Source of the DNA: Vandiemenella viatica
Lineage: Eukaryota > Arthropoda > Insecta > Orthoptera > Morabidae
Direction of reading: 5' to 3'
Assembly (NCBI GenBank): GCA_031002005.1
Contig: CM061921.1
Coordinates: 176,460,935 to 176,524,934, forward strand
Length of the DNA stretch: 64,000 nt
A program made the position numbers and the translations under genes. The notes under the pieces are model-generated. The model did no database searches, was not told the DNA's origin, and was given only the letters and a program-made list of their open reading frames with translations. Below are positions 10,975 through 22,439 of the stretch, piece by piece (position 1 is the stretch's first letter; every line of letters begins with the position of its first letter).

Positions 10975-11790
10975 TAATCTAGGTAAGGCATTTGTATTAA
11001 TCATAAAATTCTCCTGTGTAAATCAGAATACTATGATATCAGTGATAGGACAGGAATTTAATTTTAATTGTACCTGGAAAACAGAAAGCAATGTGTCTAC
11101 TTGAAGGCTGTTAATATAGGAGTGGATATAAATACAGGACTGTGGTGTACCTCAAGTAACAATTCTTGACCCTCTGCTTACATTGATGATCTCCCACACA
11201 TATTAAGTGATAGTGAATATATGGTGCTTTTGACGATGATACTAGCTTATCATTTAAATGCCCATCAGAATCATGAAAACAATAGAAATGATGCTCTACA
11301 GAAATAAGCAATTCAGTGCAAATAAATTAATACTTAATATAGAAAAGATCCAGTCACTTTAATTTATTACAAGAAATAAATCAAAGGGCAGCTGTAATAT
11401 AATGTCTGAAGGAAAAGCAACCAATGAAAGCAGTTTCAAATGCTTCCTGGAAGTATATATAAATAACAAATTGAACTGGAAGCAACGTATTCAGCAACTC
11501 CTTAAAAATACCTAACTCTGCATTTTAATTGAAAGTAATAGCTACAATGGTTGATATGGAAACAAGAAAGTTGGTATATTTTGCACATTTTTATTCCCTT
11601 CTCACTTATGGCATCTCATTCTGTGAAAACTTTGACAAGTGCAGAATGTGTAAAATCACAAAAACTTGCTCTAAGAATTATTTGCAGCACAAGTCCTTGG
11701 AGATCATGCAGAAACTAGTTCAGAAATGTAGATAAATTTACCATGCCATCACAATACTGATTATCACCCATATCAGCACTAAATGTTATC
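10975..11790 (+). pseudogene. LINE A copy 2: RT palm to C-terminus, degraded
   Basis: Near 11135-11250 the reading DCGVPQVTILDPLL, then YIDDLPHILSDSEYMVLF, then DDDTS corresponds to RT motifs up to the catalytic YADD, here altered to FDDD. From 11330 LILNIEKIQS and FKCFLEVYINNKLNWKQRIQ parallel LINE A copy 1. At 11560-11610 FAHFYSLLTYGISF is the same C-terminal motif. Multiple stops and frameshifts are present. It lies right after the tail of copy 1, in the same orientation. Confidence 0.75.
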
Positions 11791-12269
11791 AACCTGTTAA
11801 ATTCAACCATAAGTTTAATTTTGAAATTTATTAGCATAAGTTTTATTTTTTTTACTTTTAGGTTCTTTTTACATAGGTAGCTTTAATCTAATTTTATATA
11901 AAAAAGATAAGCCTTTGGTATAAATTTTATTAGACTACTTTATCAATTAAATTTATGTTTACGGAGTATTCTCAATACTTAAGTTTCATTTAGAAGGAAC
12001 TAGATGTATTTGGGAAAATAGTGTGAGTTGTAGTGGGTATAAGAAGTAGTTCCATTTGGCATGTAGTGGACAGGGAATATGAGAAATAAATGAGGCTCCA
12101 TGGTTTTGTCCGCTGTTTATTAGGGACGAAAAGATCAGGGAGATGAGCAATATTGCCAGGGAGTTATGTGAAACAGAGCCATTTAGCTCATCCTGAGGAG
12201 GCTCGGCCTGTAGAGGAAGAAATGAAAGATGCTTGAATTTAGAGAGGAGGGTAGAAGTATATTTGGGAA

Positions 12270-12658
12270 GTGATAACAGGTCATAGGGGAAATATGAGTA
12301 ATAGGATGAAGAAGTCAGACATTTCAAAAATTGTGGGGAAAAATAAATTTGACCTGTTGCCGGAGTCAGGAGTAGAAGATCCTGATATAGATGTAGAAGT
12401 GGGTAAGGTGCAGCAGGCATTTGAGAAAAGTGTTGTGCAAGGAAAGAATAGGAAGAAAATAGTTCTGCTAATAGGTATTAGAGGTGTAGGCCATCTTGTA
12501 CAGGATTACTTAGGCACAGACTACCAGGTCCAAAGTTTTTTTAAAAAACTTAGTGCAACATTTGGTCAGATAATAGATGATATAGATTCACTTTGTAGGT
12601 ATACTAAGGACAATAGAGTAGTGATAGTAGGAGGTGCGGGGCATAGTAATGAGAGGGA
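12270..12658 (+). pseudogene. LINE C ORF1 fragment, SGNH-hydrolase-like
   Basis: The frame 12270-12680 encodes about 130 LINE residues: a charged N-terminus, then NRKKIVLLIGIRGVGHLVQD, GTDYQVQSFFKK, FGQIIDDIDSL and VVIVGGAGHSNERD. The order (VLLIG strand, helix, second strand with VIVGG) resembles the SGNH/GDSL-esterase-like ORF1 proteins of some CR1-group LINEs. The usual Gly-Asp-Ser nucleophile after LLIG is missing (LLIGIRG), so the copy would be catalytically dead. The last residues (SCFKRP) come from a SINE A fragment that truncates the frame. Family assignment is inference from fold-like order. Confidence 0.55.
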
Positions 12659-12760
12659 TTCTTGCTTCAAAAGGCCATAGCTAAATTCCTTCCCATTCCT
12701 TGGCCCATCTTTGCCACCTCTAATGACCCTGTCATAAAACCATAAGAAAAAAAAAGTATT
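12659..12760 (+). mobile_element. SINE A 3' fragment
   Basis: TTGCTTCAAAAGGCCATAGC and then TTCCTTCCCATTCCTTGGCC match the SINE A body seen at 41888-42156 and 43514-43654, followed by a decayed tail and an A run near 12748-12757. It interrupts LINE C ORF1. Confidence 0.75.
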
Positions 12761-13858
12761 TAGAGGAATATGAGTAATAGTTGGCCAGAGGAAATTGTTG
12801 AACTAGTGAAGATCCTAAGTCACCATGACCGACCACTGTTGAAAAGCTGTAAGGGGGTAATAAAAAGAAACTTCCAGTGATGATGGTGTCAAGACTGTGC
12901 CTTTTTTAGGTTAGGGGCTGCTGGTGAGGGGATACTGATTGTAGATCTATGATGAGAAAAATAAAAATGCTAAAGAAATAAAGGAAGTTGCTGTAAAAAT
13001 AATGGACGAGGCAGAACTGGGTAGGCGAAGATTAATGCTAACAATAACAGAAAGCCAGTAATGAGAGTGTTACAGATGAACTATAATAAACAAATTAATA
13101 TAATTTTCCAAATTGATAGAGATACAGAAACCATCGGTAATTTTAGGGGTAGAGTATTGCTTAAAAGAAGAAGTACTAGACAATGAGGTTTTCCCAATGG
13201 TTACAGAGTGTACTGCAGAGATAGAGGAGCAATTGATGGGGGGGGGGGGGGTTATTCATACTAGTTAGCAAAGACTACTACAGTTTGCTGGTGTTTGCAT
13301 ATATTATAGAAAAGGATGGAGAAGAAGTAACTGAGGATTTGAAAAAAGGCAGAGTTATTAAGTAACTGGTTCAGTGAGGCCATTAGGGAAAATAATTCAG
13401 GGGTTATATCTGAAAACGAGCCTATCTGCACAGTTGGAGGTGAGCAGATTAGAAAATCTGAAATTAAATATGACGATATCATGAAGGAACTAAGGAATCC
13501 AAAAAAGCGTAAAGAGGCCACTATCAATAATGTTACTACAGATGTCTTAAAGATAGTAGGATGGTACATTATCCCTTACCTTGAAACATTATTTAAAATG
13601 AGTCTGGAGACTTGTTGTTTACCAGAGGACTGGAAAAGTTTGATAGTAGTACCGGTCCATAAAGGAAGGATGACAAACAAGGTTGAATACTATAGGCCAA
13701 TCAGCTTGACATCAGTGGTAGGTAAAATTACTGCAGAGATTAATATGCAACCATATTAGAAGTGTCTGTGAGGAAAGTAGGTGGTTCTCAAGTCAGCAAC
13801 ATGGCTTTAAAGAAGGATATTCATGTGAATCTCACATATTAGGCTATATGCAAGATAT

Positions 13859-16800
13859 GGGGTGTAAGGATTTGGGAGAGGCTATACTAGCCTTTTCCAA
13901 CCAAATTTCAACCTCTCCTTCACGTGGTGCACCCTGTTTGCACGGACAAGGCTCTGGCGACTGAAAGATTCCCGGTATAAGGAATCACCCCCTGCTTGCC
14001 AACGGCCTCCCAAAGGTGGGCGGAACAGCGGGGAGTGGTCCAGGGCACCCTCTTGCCCTTGGTGTTGTAAACGGCCCCTAATGGCGGATGAATCAGAAAT
14101 GATCAACAGCATGGGGATGCAGAAGGAAACGGGAAACCACTGCATTAAAGACCCAAAGGGTATCCCGAGGATGTTTAATCCTCTCAAATTACATATATCA
14201 TGATGGCTTCTTCCTGGGCAAAATATATTGGAGGTAAAATAGTCCTCCAATCGGATCTCCGGGTGGGGACTGCTCAGGGAGGAGTCATCAGAATGGATAG
14301 AAACATTCTACGAGTTGGAGCATGGAATGTTAGAAGTCTGAATAGGGCAAGTAGGTTAGAAAATTAAAAAGGGAGATGGAACAACTTAAGTTAGATGTTG
14401 TTGGGATTAGTGAGATTAAATGGAAGGACGCACAGGATTTCTGGTCTGGGGAACACAGGATAATTAGCACACAAGCTGTCAATAGAGTGACTGGTGTAGG
14501 ATTTGTAATGAACAAGAAAGTAGGGAAACGGGTGAGTTATTATGAACAGTTTAGTGACAGGATTATTTTAATGAGGTTAGAAACTAAGACTGTCCCAACC
14601 ACATTAGTACAAGTATATAAGCCAACGTCACAGGAAGATGACGAAGAAATAGAAAAAATATATGCTGAAATTGAAGAATAAATCCAATATGTGAAGGGGG
14701 AGGAAAATCTAATAATCATGGGTGATTGAAATGCAATTGTGGGAGAAGGAAAAGAGGGGAATACTGTAGGAAGTTTTTGTCTAGGAGAAAGAAATGAGCA
14801 AGGAAGCAGGTTGCTAGAATTTTATGAAAGATATAAGCTAGTAGTGGCAAACACACTGTTTAAGAACCATGCAAGGAGAATATACACCATAATTTGATAA
14901 TAATTAAGTGCAGGCTGAAATTTAAGCGAATCAGGAAGCAGTATAAGCAGAACAGACTGGAAGTGAATAAACTGAAACAATCTAGCACAAGAAAAAAATT
15001 TGCACAAATGGTAGACTTAGGTCTAAGAAGTAACTCTGAAAGGAGCTCAACTGAGGACAAATGGAATGCATTAAAGACCGAAATAATGAAAGCTGGTAAA
15101 GAAACATTAGGCTTTAGGGAACAATCTGCCTGAAAACCTTGGATCACAGAAGAAATTTTGGAGCTGATGGATCAGAGGAGAAGGTACAAAAATGCTTAGG
15201 ATGAAGCAGGAAGAGAGCAGTACAGGCATTTTAGAAATCAAATAAATATGAAATGCAAAATAGCAAAAGAAAAATGGCTACAAGAAAAGTGTGAAGAAGT
15301 AGAAAAGGAAATGGTCGTAGGTAAAGTAGATATTGCATATAGAAAGATCAAACAATTTTGGAGAAATAAAGAAAAGAGGTATGAACATTAAAGCCGCCGA
15401 TGGGAAACCTCTTTTAAGCTCAGAAGATAGAGCTAACCAATGGAAAGAATACATTGAGAAACTGTATGTTAGGGATGACTTGAACAATAGTATAATGGAA
15501 AAGGAATTCGATGTCAACATTGATGAATTAGTAGATCCTGTTTTGAGGACAGAATTTAATAAAGCTCTGAATGACTTGAAGCAAATAAGGCAGTTGGAAT
15601 TGATGGAATCCCTCCAGAACTTCTTAAATCACTAGGAGAGTAAGGAATAAAAAGACTATTCATGCTGATATCAAAAAGTTATGAAACATGAGAAATTCCA
15701 ACTGATTTTAGTAAAAATATTATCTTCACACTTCCAATGAAAGCACAAGCTGACAAATGTGAGAATTATTGCACCATTAGTCTAAGAACACATGCTTCAA
15801 AATTACTGACCAGAATAATATACAGAAGGATGGAAAGGGTAGTAGAAGAGATAGTAGGTGAAGATCAGTTTGGGTTTAGGAAAAATCACGGTACAAGGGA
15901 AGCAATTCTGTCTTTAAGATTAATACTTGAAGGGCGGATCAAGAAAAACAAAGATACTTTTATGGCGTTTGTTGATTTGGATAAAGCTTTTGATAATGTT
16001 AGGTGGGACAAGGTGTTCAAAATTTTAAAGAAGTCAGGTCTAAAGTATCGAGATAGAAGAATACTCTATAAACTATATAAGAATCAAATGGCTATAATAA
16101 AAGTAGAGAATCATGAGAGACATGCATCAGTTAAAAAGGGTGTGAGACAAGATTGTAGTCTATCCCCATTAATATTCCATTTGTATGTAGAAGAAGCATT
16201 GAAGAAAGTGAAAGAAAAATGTGGCATAAGTTTTCAGGGAGAAAAAAATCAGTATGATACGGTTTAATGATGACATCGTCTCATTAGCAGAGAGTGCTGA
16301 GGATAATGAGAAGTTACTGACTTGCATGAACAAAATACTGAAGGAAGATTTTGGACTGAATATAAATCAAAGCAAGACTAAAGTGATGAAATGTAGCAGA
16401 AATGATACCAATACTAGTAGATTAAATATAAAAATAGGATCGAATGCAATAGTAGAAGTAAGTGAATTCTGTTACTTGGGAAGTAAAATTACAACCGATG
16501 GCCAAAGCAGGAATGATGTTAAAACCAGAATAGTGTTAGCAAAAAGAGCCTTCATGAAAATGAGAAATCTTTTAGTTTCAAATATTTATCTAGGAATTAG
16601 AAAGAACTTTTTAAAACACTTTGTGTGGAGCACAGCACTTTATAGTAGCGAAACATGGACTTTAGTAATACTGGAAAGAAAGAAAATTGAAGCATTTGAA
16701 ATGTGGTGCTACAGATGAATGCTGGAAATTAGGTGAAAGACAGGATGGTAGGTCATATTTTGAGACATGCTGGATTGGTTAATTTGTTAGTGGAGGGAAC

Positions 16801-16979
16801 AGTCGAAGGTATGAACTATAGAGGAAGACAGAGATTACAATATATGAAGCAGATAATTGAGGACATGGGCTGTAAGGGGTATGTAGAAATGAAGAGGTTA
16901 GCACAGGATAGGAAGGGATGGAGGATTGTATCAAACCAGTCGAAAGACTGACGACAGCAAAAAAAAAAAAAAAAAGGAA
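13859..16979 (+). pseudogene. RTE-clade LINE copy 1, nearly full length, inactivated
   Basis: A single-ORF EN-RT element. The 5' UTR (13859-14290) begins GGGGTGTAAGGATTTGGGAG and is shared with copy 2. The endonuclease starts near 14305 (RVGAWNVRSL) and continues at 14376-14681 (QLKLDVVGISEIKWKDAQDF; YEQFSDRIILMRLETKT). MGDWNAIVGEGKEG is partly readable at 14718-14760 through a stop. A linker follows (14894-15635), then RT at 15737-16718 (GEDQFGFRKNHGTREAI, FMAFVDLDKAFDNVRWDKVF, GVRQDCSLSPLIF). The catalytic FADD is changed to FNDD at 16263-16274. C-terminal HILRHAGLVNLLVEGT and the 3' end DDSKD-like SNQSKD are followed by poly(A) at 16959-16975. Flanking ATGCAAGATAT (13848-13858) and ATGCTGGATAT (16980-16990) look like an 11-bp target duplication. 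Part of the endonuclease is deleted relative to copy 2. Confidence 0.9.
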
Positions 16980-18195
16980 ATGCTGGATATTTCTGATGAA
17001 ATGGACAGGAGAGGTCAAGTTGATAGTGTAGCACTAGAGCTTTCAAAGGCCTTTCACAGAGTGAGCCATAAAATGGTGCTAAGTAAGGTAAAAATTATTG
17101 GAGTTGATAAAAATGTGATTTGCTGAGTAGAAGACTTCCTAAAAGGTAGAAAGCAAAAAGTCAGGGTAGGAAATGCAGTATCCAAAGAAGTAGAAGTGAA
17201 TATGGGAGTCCCACAGGGTAGTGTATTGGGATCATTGTTATTTGGTATTCTAATGAATGATTGTGTTAATGGTTTACTGTCAGAACTTAGATTGTTTGCA
17301 GATGAAATGGTGTTATATAAAAGGATTAAACCAATAGAAGACTACAAACAGCTGCAGGGTGATCTAGATAGGATAACTAGCTGGGTGAGTAAATATGTGA
17401 TGAAGATAAATGCAAAGAAGAGCCAGCTTATTAGCTACACAGATAAAAAGCTAAAGGTTGATTATGATTATAAAGTGGTGAAGGAGCTACTTATTGAACA
17501 CTCGTAAATGCCTTGGCATAACATTTGTTAGCAAACATAACTGGCAGGACACATTGGACAGGTAGTAGGGAAAGGGTTCAAAATCCTTCACCTTTTGGAA
17601 AGAGTGATGAGGGGATACACTAGAGAAGTAAAGGAATTGGAGTACAAAACTTTGGTCAGACCACTGCTGGAATATGGTGGTGTAGTTTGGGAACCACATT
17701 TTGGGTATCAAATACAGTTGTTGGAGGGGGTGCAGAGGTGGGCTGCCAGATTTGTCTTTGGAAATTAATACAGAACACAATAAGTAACTAATATGATAAA
17801 AGTACTGGAGTGGGATTCATTGCAGAATAGAAGGAGGGTGAAGAGAGTCATGGGAGTGTACAAGGCCTATACTGGTGATAAAGCATGGAAAGATATTGGT
17901 GGGAAAATTAAGAGAGGTGCTTGGAAGGGTAAGGCTGACCATGACCACAAGCTGGTACTTGATTTCAGGCATAAGGGTGTGGGAAAATTTTCTTTTGTAG
18001 GACAGGGTGTGTGGGGCTGGAATAAATAGCCAAGAGAAGTAATGAATAATTTACTGGAAACACTGAAGGAATTTAAAGTAAAAATTAGTAGAGGGAAAAA
18101 GTAGGTTGGAAGGGGAAAAGGAAAAAAAGGGGTGTGTAGGGAGATTGCCACGAAAGCTGGCACTCCATCGCAATTTTATCAATTAGTATTATTAT
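16980..18195 (+). pseudogene. LINE C copy 1: RT second half and 3' end
   Basis: After the RTE insertion the RT resumes: SKAFHRVSHKMVLSKVK, GVPQGSVLGSLLFGILMNDC, and FADE at 17295-17306 in place of the catalytic FADD. SWVSKYVMKINAKKSQLISY follows (frame 17196-17507). Further on, ERVMRGYTREVKELEYKTLV, RPLLEYGGVVWEPH (17580-17700) and the family-typical C-terminus RVMGVYKAYTGDKAWKDIGG and DHDHKLVLDFRHKGVGKFSF (17793-18029) appear. The 3' UTR holds GGCACTCCATCGCAATTTTA and an (ATT) tail to about 18200. At least four stops or frameshifts are present. Confidence 0.85.
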
Positions 18196-18200
18196 TATTA

Positions 18201-18960
18201 TCATGACTATGAGTTACTCATTACAAATTTCTACGGTAATAAAAAAGAAGAAAATCAGTGTGTTGGCTGCTTACCATAGTGGAAGAATCAAGTGGAAGAT
18301 GATGCTCTTGGGGAGAAACTTAATTCATACTCAGAGTTCAGAAGTGAGAGTAGAATGGTCGTAATTAGGGTTCGGATCTTTATGACCAAAAAAATAGAGA
18401 AATATGTATGCGAATACTACCTTAAAAAGGCAAAATATGAGAAAAATTTAAATTTACTATATATCACACCAAAACTTACTCAATTATACAGCATTCATTT
18501 CAGCTGGTAGTGTCGCTTTCATGCAGGCAGCATAATTTGCTTCCGTGCAATCACTGCACCATTGGGAACTTAAATTTTCCCAAAAATTATTTTCATATTC
18601 CTGATTACTAGATTTTGACTTTTAAAAATTGGAATTTATAGTTTTTTTTCCGGCATAGCGGTACCCATTATCCACCACAGATTTAACACTAACTGAGTAT
18701 TATTTTCAAATGAGACATTGATTGACACAGTTCGACACAAGCATTCTGCTACTGCTTGTTGAGATTAAAGGGTGGGCAGAACATTAACATTTAGATACTG
18801 ACAATAATGTATAACATTAATTCTTGACTAGTATTCTGACCAATTCAGTGACAGATAGTTTTGTTTATCCTCCAGTATATAATAGGAGTTCATTTATGTG
18901 AATTATTATTTTAATTTATTCTCATTTATAACTTATAGTGAATTCACAGTACTATTAAAT
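18201..18960. other. Unassigned AT-rich stretch between LINE C copies
   Basis: No coding pattern recognised. It may hold the very decayed 5' part of LINE C copy 2. Confidence 0.4.
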
Positions 18961-19659
18961 ATTACAATATTTTTTCTCAAAAATGACCAAAAAACATTAT
19001 CGCATTAAGACTAAAACTAGGAATATGGCCTGAATTTGCATTTATAACCTATATACAATAAATTTAAACAAATGAGAAATGTTGAATCAGTGTTTAATTC
19101 AGCATTAAAGATAAAAAATAAGACAGGAAAAAAAATATGACTTGTCATAAAGATCCAAACCCAAATCATTATTGATGGGGATTTAAATTTACCAGTTATC
19201 AAGTGGGTGGGAAATAACATTAATACCAAAGGAAACAAAGATTTGCATATAGCTTAGCAATGAAAAGAGGCTTTGCATAAGTGGTAGATCAGAATATAAA
19301 GGAACAAAACAGGTAGGATATATTCCAAATAAAGCCCAATGATATTCTTTTAGGGTTTCAAGTAACTGAAGAAATAAGTGATCATGAAGCAGTTATCATG
19401 GATATTAGAGCATTCAATAAACAAGTGGCCAAAATTGATGAGGGAAATAGGTACAGTTAAAAAAGGCACAGATTTTGAAACTGAAAAGATATTTTATGAA
19501 TGTTTCAGCCAATGGAAGGATGGCACAAATACAGTGAATTGAAGTGGGAAGAGCTTAAGGAGCTAATAAAAAAGGATGAAGGAATGTTTATTTCAAAACT
19601 GAAAATAAAGAGAAGTACAGATCCTACATACTATAAAATGGAGGTGAGGCAAAGTGGTT

Positions 19660-19861
19660 GACAAGAAGAAGAGAAAACAACAGGGCTAGGAACGGGAAGA
19701 AATTTGGCCATGGCATTTTGAAGAACCATCCCAGCATTTGACTGGAGTGATTTGGGAAAACCATGGTTTCCATGGAGAACCCAAACCTGAATGGCTGGAC
19801 GGAGATTTGAACTCACATCCTCCCGAATACGAGGTCAGAGCGGATCCTCTACCTCGCCGAT
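19660..19861 (-). mobile_element. SINE A copy in LINE C copy 2
   Basis: Reverse-strand SINE A body: GGCCATGGCATTTTGAAG, GGAGTGATTTGGGAAAACCA and ATCCTCCCGAATACGAGGTC are all recognisable, with the degraded tRNA-like head at 19800-19861. It is immediately followed by the Penelope fragment, so the two insertions lie edge to edge. Confidence 0.8.
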
Positions 19862-20096
19862 AGGTATATAAGGAGGTCCATCTAGGAGGCTAAGCCAGTC
19901 CACGCGGTGACTGCCAGCTTTCGTCAGCCTGTAGACACTGGACACCTGATGAAGACAGCCGAGCTGGTTGTCGAAACGTTGTGTTTCCAAAACACCATCC
20001 GGCTGCACACCCGTGAAGACTACATTGCTTCAGTACGCCGGGAAAGTCTCCACGCACACATCAGATTATTATTGTTCACCCACCACACTTGGTGAG
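19862..20096 (+). mobile_element. Penelope-like element terminal fragment (pLTR)
   Basis: About 235 bp of higher-GC sequence unlike the surrounding LINE C, starting with TATATAAG (possible TATA box) and containing the hammerhead-like block CTGATGAAGACAGC...GTCGAAACGTT. Such CTGATGA-stem-GAAAC sequences are a known mark of Penelope pLTR termini. LINE C coding sequence resumes at about 20098 directly afterwards. No RT is present. Assignment is by motif. Confidence 0.6.
19941..19990 (+). ncRNA. Hammerhead-ribozyme-like motif
   Basis: Seen directly: CTGATGA at 19946-19952, one extra A, then a 7-bp stem GACAGCC (19954-19960) / GGTTGTC (19966-19972, with one G-U pair) closed by a 5-nt loop, then GAAA at 19973-19976. 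Core plus stem II plus GAAA is the hammerhead layout reported in Penelope-like elements. The extra A and the lack of a clear stem III and cleavage triplet mean activity is unproven. Short pairing is possible between GACAC just before the core and GTGTTTCC after GAAACGTT (stem I). Confidence 0.5.
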
Positions 20097-21606
20097 AATA
20101 CTTGAAACAACTAAATAAGGAATTAGTAATAGCAAAGAATGTGACTAAGATGGGTTTATGATGAATATTATTGGTGCAGAAGTACCACCGATGGATCCAT
20201 CTAGAAATTTCTATGGCTTGTTAGAAAACGAGGGGAAGGGAAGGCATTCAGACAATTATAGATTTAGATGGAGAAGAAATTTTGGAGGATTTGAAAAAGG
20301 TAGATATTTTAAGTAACTAGTTTAGTGAGATGTTTAGGGAATATGTTTCTAGAATGGGAGTATGTAAATCGGAGAACCAGCTTATCTACAAAATTAGAAA
20401 TGAGCAGACTAATAAATTTGAAATTCATCCTGAGGATATCATGAAGGAAATAAGAAAGCCAAAAATGGATAAAAGGGCTGGTGTAGATAATGTTACTATA
20501 GATGTGTAATATAGTGGGATGTGACATTGTACCTTACCTAGAAATGTTATTTAAATTGACTCTGGATACTTGCTGCTTACCAGAAGACTGGAAAACTCTG
20601 TATTACTGGTCCATAAAGGAGGATTGACAAGCAGGGTCAAAAATTACATGCCAATCAGTTTGACATCAGTGGTAGGTAGGTTAATGGAGATATTGTTATG
20701 CAATCACATCAAAAGAGTCTATGAGGATTGTAAGTGGCTTTCAAGTTGACAACATGGTTTTAGGCAAGGATATTCATGTTACTCTCAGTTAGAAGGCTAT
20801 GTGAAGATATTTTAGATGAAATGGACAAGGGAGGCCAAACTGATAATGCAGGACTAGATCTGTCAAAGAATTTTAACAGAGTGATGCATAAAATGGTGCT
20901 AATAAGATAAAAAACTATTGGAATTGATGAAAAATAATTTGCTGGGTAGAATAATTTTTTAAAGGTAAAAATCAAAAAGTTAGGGTAAGTAATTCAGTAT
21001 CAAAACAAGTGGAAATAAAGATGGGGGTGGCACAGAGTAGCATACCTTGTTTTGGGACCATTGCTATTCGTTATTTAATGAATGATTGTGTTGATGGACT
21101 ACTAACAGAAACAAGGTTGTATGCAGATGACATTATGCTATATCATAGGAAAAAAATGGTAGAAGACTGTAAAAAGTTGCAGGGTGATATGTACAGGATA
21201 TCTAGTGGGTAGGTCAATATTGGATGAAGATAAATGCAAAGAGGAGCCAGCAGATAAAAAAATTAAATATTCATTATGATTATAATGTGGAGAAAGAATT
21301 TCTTGTTGAAGACTTGAAACGTAAATACCTTGGCATAACATTTGATAACAAATTCAAATAGGCAGGACACATTGGACAAGTAGCAGAAAAAAAGTTTTCA
21401 AAATCCTTTACTTGTTGGAGACAGTGATGAGTGGATGTACTAAAGAAGTAAGAGAATTGGGTTACAAAACTTTGGTCAGACTTTTACTTCAATATGGTAT
21501 CAAATACAGGAGTTGGATGGGATGCAAAGAAGTGCTGCAAGATTTGACTCTGGATATTACTACACAATACAATCAGTAAGAGATAAAAAAAAAAGGAGCT
21601 GAAATA

Positions 21607-21710
21607 CAGTGCCGGCGTTAAAGGGGGGGGGGGGGGTAAGCGGGTCAAATGTACCTGGGCCCACCCGGCTGATGGTTACCCTGGGCCCCAAAATCCTAGC
21701 GCCGGCCATG
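21607..21710. mobile_element. hAT-type MITE, 104 bp, exact 8-bp target duplication
   Basis: CTGAAATA is duplicated at 21599-21606 and 21711-21718. The insert begins CAGTGCCGGCGTTAAAGG and ends CCTAGCGCCGGCCATG, imperfect inverted ends of hAT type. A long G run and C-rich right half fill the interior. It sits inside LINE C copy 2. Confidence 0.85.
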
Positions 21711-21841
21711 CTGAAATATAATTCATTGGAAGACAGGAAGAAGGTGAAGAGAGTAATGAGAGTGTGCAGGGCATATCTTAATGATGAGGCATGCAAATAT
21801 ATTGGTGGAAAAATTATGAGAGGTGCATGGTAGGGAGAAGA

Positions 21842-22221
21842 TTATTATTATTATTTATTATTATTATTTAATTGCAATGGAGCACAGGCTCCGGTGGCAA
21901 TTTCCCTGTACACCCATCTTCCCCCTATCCTGCACCCACCTACATTTGCCCTCTACAAATTTTATCTTTAAATTCTTTCAAAGTTTTCGGTAAATTATTC
22001 ATCATTTCTCTTGGTAACTCATTCCAATCCCTGACACCCTTACCTAAAAAAGAGAATCTTCCTACACCCTTGTGCCTGAAATCGAGTGCCAGCTTGTGGT
22101 CATGGTCATCTTTTCCCTTCCATGCACTACTTTTCATACCTATTGCAATATCTTTCCATGCCTCATCGCCAGTATATGCCCTGTACACTCCCATGACCCT
22201 CCTCATCCTCCTCCTGATAAC
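21842..22221 (-). pseudogene. Antisense LINE C 3' end inserted in LINE C copy 2
   Basis: On the minus strand, the frame 22266-21940 reads RRVMGVYRAYTGDEAWKDIA, DDHDHKLALDFRHKGVGRFS and NELPREMMNNLPKTLKEFKD, the C-terminus of LINE C. The 3' UTR (GGTGGCAATTTCC on the plus strand) and an (ATT)n tail at 21842-21872 follow on the left. It is better preserved than the plus-strand copy it lies in and is 5'-truncated. The host copy resumes with DHDHKLALNS at 22221, so the two copies of this segment form an inverted repeat. Confidence 0.85.
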
Positions 22222-22439
22222 CATGACCACAAACTGGCACTCAATTCCAGGTGTAATGGTGTGCAAAGATTTTTTTCTAACGTAAGAGATTATGGACTGG
22301 AATAAATTACTAAGAAAAATTAATGAATTATTTATTCAAAATGCTAAAAGAATTTAAAGATGAAATTAATAGAGGGAAAAAGTAGGGGAAAGGGAAGAAA
22401 ATAGGTGTGTAGGAAAATTGACATCATCTCAATCAAATT

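Larger units (their letters stand above)
12000..18195 (+). mobile_element. LINE C copy 1 (CR1-like), with nested SINE fragment and RTE insertion
   Basis: This is the longest copy of the family. ORF1-like sequence runs from about 12270. RT begins at 13481-13759 (LPEDWKSLIVVPVHKGR, YYRPISLTSVVGKI) and continues to GYSCESHILGYMQDM at 13858. It is cut by an RTE LINE (13859-16979) and resumes at 16980 with ISDEMDRRGQVDSVALELSKAF. The 3' end is at about 18195 with an (ATT)-type tail. Stops and frameshifts occur throughout. It is the host element for the RTE insertion and an example of the same family seen at 18.9-22.4, 45.7-53.9 and 54.0-55.0 kb. Confidence 0.85.
18961..22435 (+). mobile_element. 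LINE C copy 2, interrupted by four insertions
   Basis: Endonuclease motifs are readable at 19170-19400: DGDLNLPVIKWVGN, RIYSK/DIFQIKPND and EEISDHEAVIMDI. Linker sequence runs to 19650. After the SINE A and Penelope insertions EYLKQLNKELVIAK resumes at 20098. The RT follows: EDWKTL (20585), NQFDISGR-like YMPISLTSVVGRLMEILL (20645-20700), MNDCVDGLLTETRLYADD (21079-21130, YADD intact) and C-terminal RKKVKRVMRVCRAYLNDEACK (21740-21800). After the antisense LINE C insertion DHDHKLALNSRCNGV continues at 22220. The end is near 22435 with AAATTAAATTAA. Stops are frequent. It is older-looking than RTE copy 2. Confidence 0.85.
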
